Source: Bryopsis sp. KO-2023
Lineage: Eukaryota; Chlorophyta; Ulvophyceae; Bryopsidales; Bryopsidaceae
Direction: 5' to 3'
Assembly: GCA_030272585.1 (NCBI GenBank)
Contig: BSYQ01000001.1
Location: 8,013,001-8,077,000 of the forward strand
Length of the DNA stretch: 64,000 nt
Positions 25,301 through 36,240 of this stretch are shown here, one piece after another. The position numbers were made by a program, and so were the translations under genes. The notes under the pieces were generated by a model. The model made no database searches. It worked only from the letters and a program-made list of their open reading frames with translations, and was not told where the DNA came from. Every line of letters begins with the position of its first letter. Position 1 is the stretch's first letter.

Positions 25301-25472
25301 AGCCCAGCAATTGCCACCAGCGCACTTGTCAGGGTCGTACGTGATGGTGTGTGGTCCTCCCGCCATGTGCAAATCTTTGGGAGGAGAGTTCGACGCGAAA
25401 ATCATGGAGAGGGGACCCGGAATCTTGAGCCAGTTGGGCTTCACAAAGAACACCATGCATATTTACGAATAA
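16365..25472 (+). CDS. Heme peroxidase-3xDOMON-cytochrome b561-cytochrome b5-b5 reductase fusion
   Basis: Twenty-four exons (16365-16489, 17309-17381, 17467-17835, 17937-18071, 18358-18712, 18851-19032, 19122-19553, 19667-19816, 19904-20354, 20449-20698, 20789-21162, 21247-21653, 21739-21960, 22061-22274, 22361-22455, 22614-22720, 22807-22891, 23095-23203, 23309-23442, 23608-23698, 24047-24307, 24485-24789, 24959-25093, 25230-25472) keep phase and sum to 5304 nt, 1767 residues. Signal peptide 1-24. Animal-type peroxidase about 25-550: QFFDHEF (distal His ~111), REHNR (~239), YRYGH (proximal His ~315), RDHGTADYN. Three DOMON domains (~558-1045), each with a Met and a YHG His. b561 core with five membrane helices and His ~1065, 1097, 1127, 1161. 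Acidic linker; cytochrome b5 (HPGG, His ~1367 and ~1390); reductase with NRAFTP, GRMS, GGGSGITP and CGPPAM. Inferred role: electrons from cytosolic NAD(P)H across the membrane to an external peroxidase. The small exon 23608-23698 is the least certain. Confidence 0.9.
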
Positions 25473-26055
25473 GTAGAAATTTGGGGAGGGGGATTTTACT
25501 GCTTGGAATTGAAACTGGAATTTATCGGAGGACACCGAGGGGGTGGGAATTTTTTTGTCAAGCTGCTTACTTAAGATCGATCAAGGTATATTTTTCGAAA
25601 CATTCGAAACGACTTTCAAATTGATTCCACCCACCACAAGCCAAATCAATGGAGCAAGAATTTGGAGAAGACGAAAAAAAAATCCAAAATTTTTTAATGA
25701 GAAACATATCATCAATCAATCAATGCAAACCGAGACTTCTGGAAAGCACCACACAGAGGATTTTTTTTCTTGAAGGCAACACGATACAAATATTTAAATC
25801 TTCCCAATTTGTTGCCAGACCCTTTGTCCCACAAACGAATTCTTAAAACATATCCCTCCTCTCTGTGGAGTCTGGGAAGAGCTTTCTTCCTATACCAGTT
25901 TTCCTCGCACACTGCGCGAGCAAACTGACAAAGAATATCATGAAAAATAATCCAGGAACTTCAAAATCCTCTCAGTAACCCCCCAAAGGGTTCCCCAAAC
26001 TTTTCTCCCCGACCCCCCCTTTTTTTAAACTTGGCTCAAAAGTTGGTCAAGATGC
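25473..26055. other. Convergent 3' region
   Basis: Lies between the stop of the fusion gene (+) and the stop of atpG (-). AT-rich with A and T runs; no coding signal. Should contain both 3' UTRs. Confidence 0.45.
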
Positions 26056-27397
26056 TTAGACCTTAGTTCCTTCTGGCAAAACTCGCTTCAGGATGTCAGC
26101 GCTCAACTTGTCGACCTAGAGAAAAGAAGAAAAAAACCACAGCCAGATTTAAGAAACAATTCAAAAAACATACCAGAGATGCTCAAGGAAATTATTCCAC
26201 AACATGACACTGTAAGAGAATAATTGATCGATTAACGCAGTTGACAGTTGGACCTGTATGAGATCAGTTTTGATGATATCCAGAATCCACCCAGAATTCA
26301 ATTGTGCAGTACTGCAGCTGCAGTGCAGAATTTTCACCTGGGCATCGAGAGATGTCATGGCGGCTGCTTGCTCCTTCTCGAGGGCAGCAAAAGCAACCTC
26401 CAATTCGGCATCCACCTCCTGCAGTTTTCCCAAACGAAAACCCTTGAGAATCAATCCATCGAAAAAACACACACTTTCGAACTCCCAAACGAAATCAACA
26501 CCCAATATATCGGCCGTCACACCGACCCCATCGATGTTCTGCACGGAAATTCATCATCCCAGCACATATCCTGGCCATGAAAACTGCTCAGACACCCCTT
26601 GTTCTTTCCCCAAGGTGCTGAATTCATCCACCCCGTTCCTCTAGAGGAAGCAGGAGCTGGTCACCTTTTTGGCAGCATCGAACTTCTCAGTCATCTCAGC
26701 CTGGGCCTCGTTTTTGGCCTGGTTGATGGTGGCCTGAGCTTCAGCCCTGGCCTCCTTCAAAATCTTGGAGGCCTCTTCCTCCAGGGCAGTAATTTCTGCA
26801 GAGTTGTCACCGACAGCTGCCAGCTTGTCCCTGATCATCTTGTCACGGTCGTCCAAGACCTTTCCAACGGGTCCAAACCAACCCTTGTCGAGGTACACCA
26901 TAAGTACAAGGAATTGACCGACCATGTACGGGAGGGTTAAGTTGAAGTCGAAAATTTTTCCAGAAGCGGCGAGGGCAGGCATCGCGAGGAGAGCGTTGGA
27001 AGCGGCGGTGAAAACGATTGGCTTCACAACAGCGGAGAGGTCGAAGCTCCTGGACATCAGCGTACAGTATCGGACTCAGCTGCGCGAAAGGGATCATATG
27101 GAGAGAACTATCAGCCATGCCAATGTCCCCCCCTCCCCAATAGCCCGACACACACGGCGCGGTGTGTGAAGGCCCAACCAAGCGGGTTGACTTTCAACGA
27201 AACGTGCAGTACACAGGCGGTTTGCAGCAGAAGGACGCTGAGTCTCACTTCACGCGCTTCTCAATGGGCTTTGCGGAAGCACCCTTCTCAGCGCGGACAA
27301 CCAACGCGGTGGCTCGGGAGGAGACGCCAGCGTTCCTGGACCTGAGGCCGGCGGCCTGGTGCGAAAGCACGTGGGAAGCAGCGATCATGGACGCCAT
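26056..27397 (-). CDS. atpG: Plastid ATP synthase CF0 subunit II (b-prime), nuclear copy
   Basis: Four exons, 27397-27249, 27049-26665, 26418-26338 and 26115-26056, all GT-AG and in phase, give 224 residues. The first ~48 residues are an Ala/Ser/Arg-rich plastid transit peptide (MASMIAASHVLSHQ..., VVRAEK). A second hydrophobic segment ends in AMPALAAS, the thylakoid-transfer part known for CF0-II precursors. The mature protein starts near GKIFDFNLTLP, has one membrane helix (MVGQFLVLMVYL) and then the long charged stator helix (GPVGKVLDDRDKMIRDKL...). It forms the peripheral stalk of the chloroplast ATP synthase together with AtpF. A nuclear gene for this subunit is a green-lineage trait, since red-type plastids keep it. 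An upstream in-frame ATG at 27475 exists, but the start at 27397 gives a standard leader. Confidence 0.95.
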
Positions 27398-28194
27398 CGC
27401 GGCAAAACGGTGCGTAGGAGACGAGGAAACTGGGGACAAGACGGCAAAATTTCCAGAAGAGCGGAAAGTTAGCAAGTGGCAGGAACGTTATGTAGAGATG
27501 ACAGTCTCGCCCAACATCTCAGCCAGAAACTTCCTAACTTTTTAATGTGCCATGTGGCAGATTTCAGCCCAGTCCATCGTGGCCGATGTACGACGCCTCA
27601 ACCCTTCAGTTTTCCTTTTCCTGAGCGATATGGCGGAGAGAATCGTGAGGAAAGAGGGGGGGAGGGGTTGAAATCTACAAATTGCAAACCCCCAATCGAG
27701 CAAACGGAGGCAAGACTTTCAGGAAGCTTCCAGTGTGACCCTTGTTGGAGGGTCCAAGGCCTTACAGAAAATACCCCCACATCCTGCTTCCAGAAACAGG
27801 ATCCATGCTAAATCGATTCGAGAGAGCATCGTTTTGCATCCACAACAGAACGGCCCAAGAAAGCCAAACCCCCTACATGCTCGATGGCACAAAACTTCAA
27901 AAAGAGCTATTGAATTATTTGTCCCCTTTTCTCAGAACAAACAAAGAAAGCCCAAATCATTCATCCTACAAGTCGGTCCCATCCTCAATCTCTGCCAAAA
28001 TACGACCCATAAGAAGAAGAAAAAAAAAACCCACACACACACGTACACATCTCGTTGCCGTCCCAAGAAATTCAATTCAAAATTTTTTCTAAACCGAACA
28101 TTTAAAATGCCCTATCTTTTTGGATCGCTCGTTCATCACCTCCCCTACTGTGGAGCAAACCAGCTCGATTTAATAAACAAAACAGTCTTGGCCA
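27398..28194. other. Intergenic: atpG promoter and 3' end of the ARID gene
   Basis: Same-strand gap between two minus genes. No coding likeness in any frame. The part next to 27397 should hold the atpG promoter and 5' UTR. The last few hundred bases include A-rich and CACA-rich stretches. Confidence 0.4.
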
Positions 28195-30450
28195 CTACTT
28201 CAATTTTGCAGCTGGTTGGACGAGGAGGGGCTCCATGCCTTTCGCCAGCCTGTCTCTGTTTGTCAGACAGGCTTTTTTCAGCTGGGGGTTGGAGCAAGTC
28301 CGGCACACCCCGCACTTGGGGGTGACGATTCGCTTGCCTGCAGAGTCTGCCAACCAAGTTCTTTTCCCTGTGTTTTTCTTGGTGAACCCTGCCGTGGCCA
28401 GCAGCGAAAAGGGGAGTTTGATGGGCAATGGGACAGGGGGCTTCAACACAGGCGCTCTCAGGCCAGCACCAGGGGGGGGAAATCGCTGGGCATAGTGCGA
28501 GCAAATCAAAACCCAGCGAGCCATCTACATCACCAACCACCACAGAAATCAGTTCAGCGGACAGGAATCCTGGAATCTCAGACTGACAATGCTCAAGGCA
28601 GGGGGGGGGGGCGAAACTTGCTGAAAATTCTGACATTAAATCAAAAGAAATCTGAATTTAGCTGCCATCGCAAAATAAATGAGATGATGATTTTTAGAAT
28701 CCAAAGGAAAAAGTAGTATGCACCTCATCGTCAGACATGGTGACATCGGCTCCACTCTCCGAAGGTTTCCTCTCTGACTCGGCCGCAGCCCCAGAACTCC
28801 CTTCCACAGACTTCTCCATTCCACTCTGGCTGCAACCAGACAGCCAATTCTCCAATTCACTGGGCACATCCAGCCCCACAGGGTCCCGAGCAAGATCATG
28901 CATTAATCTAAGTGATTCCTCCGGAAGATTTTCTTTCGAGAATTTCATTCTCTTTCTCAATCCCGCCTCCTCCGATTGGAAAAGAGAGGTCAACCTGGAC
29001 CTATTTTTCGCCCAATTCAACCAAGTGAGGGCGTCGGTTGGACTACTTGGTTTGGGGGTGATTTCTTCCAGTGGCGACAAGTAATACATATACACTTGTT
29101 GCAGGCATTCCCCCAGCTCGGAATTTGCCTGCAAGCTTTGGCCGAGGATGGGCCAATTCTTCGCTTGAGTCACCCTCTCGTGGCCACCCATTGAAACAAC
29201 CTGGACACGCCACCTCATTCTTTTTTATTTTTTGCCCCTCCACCATAAATTAGAAACAGTTTCTAATGCAACAATACAGTCCCCCATCGCTTGCGACTGG
29301 AATTTTCAAGTTTTTTTACCTCTGTGAACAGCTTCTCCAGATTCAGCAGCTCCGAGGTGCTTGACAAAATGGGAAGGCTCACACTCCTCTGCAAAAATTC
29401 TTCCAACGCCGCCACAAACGGCCTCTGATCTTCTGGAATTCTATCGATAGATACAGTTGGCACAAACTGGGCCACTCCACCCATCTGCATCGAAAAACAT
29501 AATAATATTGCTTTTGGGAAATCTTGCTCCACATTCTCAACATCATCCCCCTCAAAAAAACAAAATGAACACAAAATCCCACATATCGATATGCAGCCAA
29601 CTTTGCTGGAGAGTTCTAGTTTTCTTGGTGCGATCCAGAGCAACCATTGATTTGCCAGTTTCGGAATGCTGGCCAAAATGGAATGCCAACCGATAAATAA
29701 AAATCCCAGGCAAAGCTTCGAAAGGACAAAAAAAAAGCAAGAAACGAAGAACCAATGACATCCATATAATGGATTAATATTATAATATAATATATAATGG
29801 AATTCAATGTATTATCCAGTGCATGTAGCGGAGCTCACCTCTCCAGCGACAGGATCTCCATCAAATTTCCCGAAGGATCGCATTCCACCCCCACCCACGA
29901 TGCTCCTCCAAGCTTTCGCACACATCGGGTCCCCGCCAAGAGTGAAAGGAACCACCCCTTTTCTATCCGGTGGCAAACACACCCTCTCCAACAATCCATG
30001 CCCCCAAGTTTCTTCGAAAGGATTTTCGCCCCCCACCACAAGCCGATGCTCGTTTGCTAATTTCAACAAAGAGGCCTGAGTCATGCACCTCAAATCCACC
30101 ACATTTTCCAGAGCTTTTTCCACCGATTTTCGCCGAGCATCCCCCCCACAGTTCTCCTCTTCCTCCCAAGGATTCGCAATCAAAGGTCGGGGCTCGACCA
30201 CGGGGACCGTTTCTTTCCGTGCCCGCTTTTCCCCGCTCCTGTAAACCCGATACGCGCACTTTTGCTGCTCCAAGCTGTCCCTTATTTCAGCGTCGTCAGG
30301 CCGACATCCGGTCACGTGGGTCGCCTGGGAGTTGCTGTTCAGAGGCATTTGTTGCCCAGGGCGTTCGTGAGAATTGACCTGGCCTCTCCATGACAACGGC
30401 TCGCCAGTCAACGGGGCTGCGCGTTGTCCTCGGACGTTCACTTGCACCAT
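28195..30450 (-). CDS. ARID-domain protein with C-terminal CXXC-like zinc finger
   Basis: Four exons, 30450-29839, 29484-29320, 29200-28724 and 28485-28195, all phase 0, give 514 residues. Residues ~215-310 form an ARID/BRIGHT DNA-binding domain split by intron 2: the helix with FVAALEEFLQ, then LNLEKLFTEV, then VVSMGGHERVTQAKNW and a closing helix with CLQQVYMYYLSPLE. Near the C terminus, KCGVCRTCSNPQLKKACL (~residues 475-492) has the Cys spacing of one half of a CXXC-type zinc finger, followed by a basic tail. The first 200 residues are not recognised. ARID proteins act in chromatin remodelling and transcription, so a nuclear DNA-binding role is likely. The true start could be further upstream, as the frame stays open close to 30450. 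Confidence 0.82.
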
Positions 30451-31944
30451 CCCTGCGAACTGTTTTCGAGTCTAGAAAAACACCACCGACGAGCTCCCGC
30501 ACAACTACTGCTCCGAAAGGCCCTCTCCAACGCGACAATAAATCCAGACATCCACCTTCACGCAACGAACTCCGCGCGGCGACTACTCACACAACAGCAA
30601 AGTTACGGGAAAGCACTCGCCTCTGAACGCGTCGACGGGAAGAATCTCGCTCAAGAAAAGTTGAAAGTCAAAACGGTTGGGAGCGTCAAAGCCCCCAGGG
30701 AAAGCGTCAGATGGCACCAACGAGGAGGTGAGAGCGCGAATTCAGGGAAAATCTTTGCCATTGCTCACCGAGTCGCTCCACGCCTCGAAACCACAAGTCT
30801 AGGAACCAACGACCAATTCCGTTCGAGAGCAACACAACACGGCAGGCCACACAGGAGAAAAAAGAAAAAGCGAACTCGACTCTCCGAACCAGGTGGGGAC
30901 ACAGGTGTGTGAGCGAGCCAGACCAAACCCCTGAGACTGACCCAAGTCGGTGTCAATTTTTTTTTGGTTTGTCGGAAACTCGTCTTGGAATTGGGTGCTC
31001 AACAGGGATGGCCCGCTTTCTGGACGTTGGGAAGGGAGTCGCACTCCGACTGAAATGAACGAGCCTTGTACGGACGAACACAACGTGCGCCCCACCCGTT
31101 TCAATTCTCTTGCATCGATTTTGGAAAATGGAGGAAATTTTTGAGAATTTGGAAAGAGGTCTTTTGTTTGAAAACACGGCTCTTGTCTTGGTTCGCTGCG
31201 ACCCTGGATTCAAAATTTTGGGTTATTGTTACACTTCACATTCGTGTTTTTCTGAGGTGGTGGCCGCCTTTTGCTGTAAGCCTTCTGCGCATGTAATTTT
31301 TGGTTTGGTTTGGTTTTGCTGTAAGCATTATTGGATTCTATCAACAGGGAAGCGTCTTAGGAAGCTTTCCTGGGACCATTTCATTAAAAAAATGCCATTA
31401 TGGGGTGGCATGTTGGGACACTCACCACTGGGAAGGTCAAAATCGATATTTGAGAACTCACATAACTTTATGTGATGCAAAAAACACTGCTGTTGGTGTT
31501 GCTGCAGACAAGATTTTTTTTTCGGGAATGCTGGAATGGAATGTTGCGATTTCCTGATCAGGATCAGCAAACTCTAAGCATCCTCAAAGTGAAGCATTTC
31601 ATCTTTTGATAAAGAAAAGAGCTGAGATGTTGTTTTCACAAAATGCGGGTCACTCTTGGACGAGAATTCTATTGTATTTTTATGTGTCCCCATCAGATGA
31701 GCTAAATCAGTTCTGTGGATGGGGCTATTTCAGTTGGTTGAGTTGCTGTGCAGTTTGTACATATAGGACTCCGCGTTGTGGTATTTGAAGGGACTTTGGT
31801 TGGAATAGGGGTCGTACATTTTACTGTAAAAATGTAATTTTTCAACAGTTTCCAAATTGCATTAGCACGAAAAAAATGACAAATCGGTCAGGAAAAGGTT
31901 TGCCACACCAGTTTCTGAGGAGTTTTTCCTGGGTTGAAACTTCC
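30451..31944. other. Intergenic between the ARID gene and the TE nest
   Basis: About 1.5 kb with no exon chain that I can support. Open stretches on both strands show no domain likeness. The first few hundred bases are GC-richer and should contain the ARID promoter; the rest is T-rich host sequence leading to the first MITE. Confidence 0.4.
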
Positions 31945-31952
31945 ATCACGGT

Positions 31953-32418
31953 CAGAGATAGGACTTGGGCCAAATTTTTGGTCCGGCTACGGTCCGGTCC
32001 GGTTACGGTCGGTTTACGGTTCCGTATTACGGCCGTAACTCCGTACCGTAACCGGAGTAATATGTTGTTTTTACGGTACGGAACAGGTACGGTATAGCTA
32101 CGGTAGCCCCTAAATCATCGTGAAGTAGTGTGGTTCAGTGCTAAAGCGTTAGGCTGTAGTCTATAAGGTCGTGGGTTCGAATCCCCTTGGGTTCCTTTGG
32201 GTTCTCGGGACCCTGCGGGGGTTACTATTTACGGTTTACGGTTGGTACGGTGGTTACGGTCGGTACGGTCCGGTACCGGAGCAGTACGGAGTGGTACGGT
32301 GGTCCGGTTCCGAGCACGAAAACCACTCCGGTCCGGACCGTAACTACCGTAACCGTAAGTGACCGGAGTGGGGTTACGGTACGGTTTACGGTACCGTAAC
32401 CGGAAAGTCCTATCTCTG
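31953..32418 (+). mobile_element. hAT-like MITE, copy 1
   Basis: 466 bp bounded by 14-bp terminal inverted repeats (CAGAGATAGGACTT / AAGTCCTATCTCTG) and an exact 8-bp target duplication ATCACGGT at 31945-31952 and 32419-32426. TIRs starting CAG and 8-bp duplications define the hAT superfamily. The arms are filled with TACGGT/GGTTACGG motifs in both orientations, resembling subterminal transposase sites. No open frame for a transposase, so non-autonomous. The centre carries a tRNA-like module. It sits 44 bp outside the R2 element, in host DNA. Confidence 0.9.
32115..32195 (+). other. tRNA-like pol III module in MITE copy 1
   Basis: A box-like TGGTTCAGTGC and a perfect B box GGTTCGAATCC (32174-32184) at tRNA spacing. 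The acceptor and anticodon stems do not pair, so it is tRNA-derived rather than a working tRNA gene. Same module in all four MITE copies. Confidence 0.6.
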
Positions 32419-32461
32419 ATCACGGTGGGTGCCTTGTTTGTTCTGGCTCAACTGCACGTCG

Positions 32462-32723
32462 TATAATAACGAGACTTTCCAACTGATTCGTGAATGGGTA
32501 CAACACACAGAGAACACACAGTCTTGGCCCAGAAGGGACTTACAAGGATATTGCAACTATTTCCACCCATCAATAAATATCTGTTCCCGTCCTGTACTGC
32601 CTCATTACTCACAGTACCTCTTCCTTAGTACTGCCTCTTTACAATACATATTCCCGTACTTTCCTAACCCATCTTCCTATCTCTTGCGTCATCCACCTGA
32701 CTCCACCCTCTCAATCCTTTACA
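32462..32723 (-). repeat. R2 3' LTR
   Basis: 262 bp; matches 49208-49469 along its whole length as read. On the minus strand it begins TGTAAAGG and ends GTTATTATA. The integrase stop (32745) lies only about 20 bp upstream, with a purine-rich stretch between. Confidence 0.9.
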
Positions 32724-32744
32724 CGCTTCCCCTGCGCTATCGAT

Positions 32745-35270
32745 TTAATATTCCCACATCGACAACCGACATGGCTTCACGAAATCAACATGAGTCAAAA
32801 ACTTGCTTTGGTCTGGATCATTAACCACACACCTGTGCCTAGACACATATCCATCAAACAGACACGGTCCATACCAAAATGCTTTCAACTTTTCCCCTTC
32901 AGACCTCATTCGAGTGTGGTCGTAACACCAAACCCACTGCCCAACCTTGTAACTTTCCTCCACGAACTTTTGTTTGGATTGTCTTTTCTGTCGACCAAGT
33001 GCATCTCGGAACCAAGCAACGCCGACATCATTTCTCCATTGTTGATCAGAAATCGGCTTATCCCATATATCTCTCCTTTGCATCAGCTGCCTGGGAGGAA
33101 AACCGGTAGCATCATGCGGCATTTCTTGGATCAACTTTTCGGCTTCCTGGACTTGCTGAGGCCACTCCGTTATCATCTTGTCATCAGTCATGCGCTTAAT
33201 GCGATCCTCCAGTGTGCGGTGGTACCTTTCAATCAATCCTGCACTCTTATGGGAGTATGGAGGCACATACTCGTGCTTGATCCCAAACTTCTCCATTACA
33301 GTCAAAAATCGTCGCGAAGTAAACACAGCAGCATTGTCAGTCATAACAACCTGAGGCTGCCCATGTGATAGTATCCAAACTTCCAGGGCTTGACTCACAG
33401 CAACAGCATTTGCACTTGGCACAGGCCTTGCTTCAGCAAATCGGGAGCAGTGATCAATGGTGGTTACCAGATACATGGAGCCATCAGTCCCCTTTGGGAA
33501 AGGCCCAACCACGTCCATGCTGACTGCTTGTCCAGGCCACCCCCCTCGTTTCGTATCTCCCCATGGTGCCTTCTCCCTTGGTCGCTCATATTTTTGGCAG
33601 ACGACACAAGCGTGCACATAGGACTCCACAATAGGCCGAGATATTTTTTCTCCTCGCATTCGCAACACCTTCAACATTTTCGCGACGCCAAAATGACCCC
33701 TGTGCGCTTCCTTAAGAAGTTGGTTTATTCGCTGCTTCCTTTCCTCGTCAACGTGGTATAGAGTCAGCTTTGCTCCTGTCTCATGACTCGCCCAACGTGA
33801 AAGTAAGTCGGCAAGCACATTGACTTTACCTGGCGAGTGCGTAAAACGAAGATTGCCGCCGACCGTGTAATTTCCTGTGATATAGCTGAGCAGACGCAGC
33901 ATCCTTAGATCGGTATCGTCAGTCAAACTCCCCGAATTAAACTTTTTAGCCGACCCTTCGGAATCGGTAAAAACCTGCACATTTGCTCCTCCCGTAATCC
34001 ACGCTACTTTCTTTAGCGCGCGAACAATTGTTTGCGCTTCACCTAGGAAGCTGGATACTGCCCTTTTGCTCGGAGAATTCAAATGTGATCCCAAAAACAC
34101 AAGCTGATCACCTTGCGTTAACGCATATCCCCCGGCGGCCGACGACCAATCCGTGTACAGTTGGAAGTCCTCCCCTGGCTGCTGCATCCGCATATCGTAC
34201 ACTGCACTGAGAACGTCCGCCACCACTGTTTGGAAACGTTCGTTGACGAGATCCCAATCCGCTTCTCGCCCTACAGCCGATAATTCTTCGTACATAGCCT
34301 GTACTTTCCTCGCAAACCCAGGCACGTGTCCTTTTACTACGTTCAGCATTCCGAGCGCCTGTTGTAGTGTCTTACGCCCTTGTATTTTTGGTAACCCTTC
34401 ACGCAGCTTTTGGCAGTACGGTTCCAAGCTTACTGTCCCTTGTGAGACCTCAAATCCGAGGAAAGTGACTCGGCTTTTCTTCAGCTGAGCTTTCTCCTTT
34501 TTCACTTTAAATCCGAATCGGTCCAAGATTTGAAAAAGGGATTGTAGCTTTCGGTCGTGTTCCCACTCATTGCGGGCTCCGATGATAAGATCATCAATGT
34601 AAACCTCGGCGTCCAAATCGGGAAATATCTTCCGAGCTTCTTCCAGTACACGAGTGATAATAGAATGAAAAATCAGTGCGCTCCCGTTAAATCCTTGCAC
34701 TAATCTCCGAAACCTGTACCGCTTCTTCCCCATGCTGAAACAGAAATATTGGCTGAGCTCTTCGTCAATTCCCAGATTAAAGAAACCATCCTTGAGATCA
34801 ATTACCGAAAAAACCCGGTATTCGGGGTTCAGCCGCGATAGAATGGTTTTTACGGGAGTGAGAGGAGTTTTCCAAGTTCGGAAAAGCTTGTTGATTCGCC
34901 GACAGTCCAACGTGATTCGTACCGCTGTGCTCCCTGGTTTTTGGAAAACCAAGGGCTGTGAAAACAGTCCGCGTTCATCCCAACGCAGCTCTTTGACGAT
35001 CCCCCTTCGTTCGAGGGATGCGATCTCGGCTTCGGCTGCTCCTTCCTGTCCCATGGACAACGGCTGCCAGTCACTGGAAGCGCTAAAGCTCGCAGTTCCG
35101 ATTTGTTCTAGGTCAGACATCGTGATAGTGAGAGCGGCCATATCACGTGATAACCCACTCGAATCTGGTGACAAATCAAAGACTCGAGGAAATCTTTGCA
35201 TAAGTTGAGACAGACACTCATCGTGACTTTCAGGTTCGAATAAGTCGTTGCTCAGAACTTCTGCGTTTAC
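32745..35270 (-). pseudogene. R2 pol segment: reverse transcriptase, RNase H, integrase
   Basis: Open for about 840 codons from the hAT-like insertion to the stop at 32745. Reverse transcriptase motifs include RITLDCRRINK, FSVIDLKDGFF and the catalytic EVYIDDLI. RNase H shows YTDWSS and VFTDSEGS. Integrase has the HHCC zinc finger (HRGHFG ... CVVCQKY) and the DDE residues (SMDVVGPF, VVMTDNAAVF, GLIERYHR). The tail ends with a basic GPY-like region. No chromodomain, unlike G1. The segment is intact inside, but it is cut from its upstream part by the 2.2-kb element at 35279-37459; the frame is continuous across that insertion. Confidence 0.9.
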
Positions 35271-35799
35271 ACCACGAGCAGACCTGGGCGCCAACCCGTT
35301 GGACCGGACCGGACAGGACCGGCAACCACTTTCTGGACCGGATTTGACCTTTCTTAGACAGGTCAAATCCGGTCTGGAAAGGTCAAATCCGGTCCAAGAA
35401 AGGTCAAATCCGGTCTAGTAAAGGCCACCTTTTCTAGACCGGATTTGACCTTTCTGGACCGGATTTGACCTTTCCAGACAGGTTGTCGCCTGTCTAGTAC
35501 GGTCATACTCGTGTGACCTGTTTTAGACCGGTGTGACCCTGTTTTAGACCGATGTGACGCCCAATATGACCTGTTTTAGACCGACTCCAAGTCGGTCTGG
35601 ACAGGTGGGCCGCCTGTCCAGACCGACCTGGCACCTGTCTAGAACAGGTCACACAATTAAGCACTTTTTAATGTGTTAATCGACTGAGAACTGATTCAAT
35701 GGATTAAAGAACAAAGTATTATTTATTATATATATTTTTAATGCATGAATGATGTGAGCCAAGCCCACCAGCCACCGACTAGAGGGAGTCGGTCGACTC

Positions 35800-35880
35800 G
35801 AGGAGGATTCGAACCCGGGTTGGCTAAGCCCGAGTCGAAGACACTATCGCTAGTGGACCCCACCACAGGGACGCTCAAAA
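35800..35880 (-). other. tRNA-like module, left palindrome arm
   Basis: Reverse-strand B box GGTTCGAATCC (complement at 35815-35825) and an A box-like TAGCGATAGTG about 35 bp away. Mirror copy of the module at 35957-36035. Confidence 0.55.
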
Positions 35881-35956
35881 GGGGGTCGTTACTTTTAAGT
35901 ACCCGTTTAATTTTGGAAAATTAAACGGGTACTTAAAAGTAACGACCCCCTTTTGA

Positions 35957-36035
35957 GCGTCCCTGTGGTGGGGTCCACTAGCGATAGTGTCTTCGACTCG
36001 GGCTTAGCCAACCCGGGTTCGAATCCTCCTCGAGT
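35957..36035 (+). other. tRNA-like module, right palindrome arm
   Basis: B box GGTTCGAATCC at 36016-36026, with an A box-like TAGCGATAGTG near 35979-35989. Stem pairing of a true tRNA is not convincing; a tRNA-derived pol III promoter is the likely identity. Confidence 0.55.
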
Positions 36036-36240
36036 CGACCGACTCCCTCTAGTCGGTGGCTGGTGGGCTTGGCTCACGTCATTTATGCATTAAAAATGCA
36101 AATAATAAATAATACTTCGTTCTTTAATTAATTGAATCAGTTCTCAGTCGATTGATACACAATTAGCACGTTAAAAGTGCTTAATTGTGCGACCTGTTCT
36201 AGACAGGCTCCAGGTCGGTCTGGACAGGCAGCCCACCGGC

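Larger units (their letters stand above)
35606..36237. repeat. Large near-perfect palindrome
   Basis: Two ~310-bp arms (about 35606-35914 and 35917-36237) are inverted copies separated by only 2 bp (GG at 35915-35916). The inner ~150 bp on each side are essentially perfect; the outer parts have scattered differences. Each arm has one tRNA-like module. A single strand would fold into a very long hairpin. Confidence 0.85.

Noticed and set aside
30424..30912. 162-codon + open frame overlapping the ARID gene start
   Set aside because: Arg/Ser/Thr-rich without domain; shadow of GC-rich promoter and exon 1 on the other strand.
31980..32400. TACGGT repeats as a satellite or CRISPR-like array
   Set aside because: Spacing is irregular and inverted, limited to units with exact TIRs and target duplications; they are arms of a transposon.
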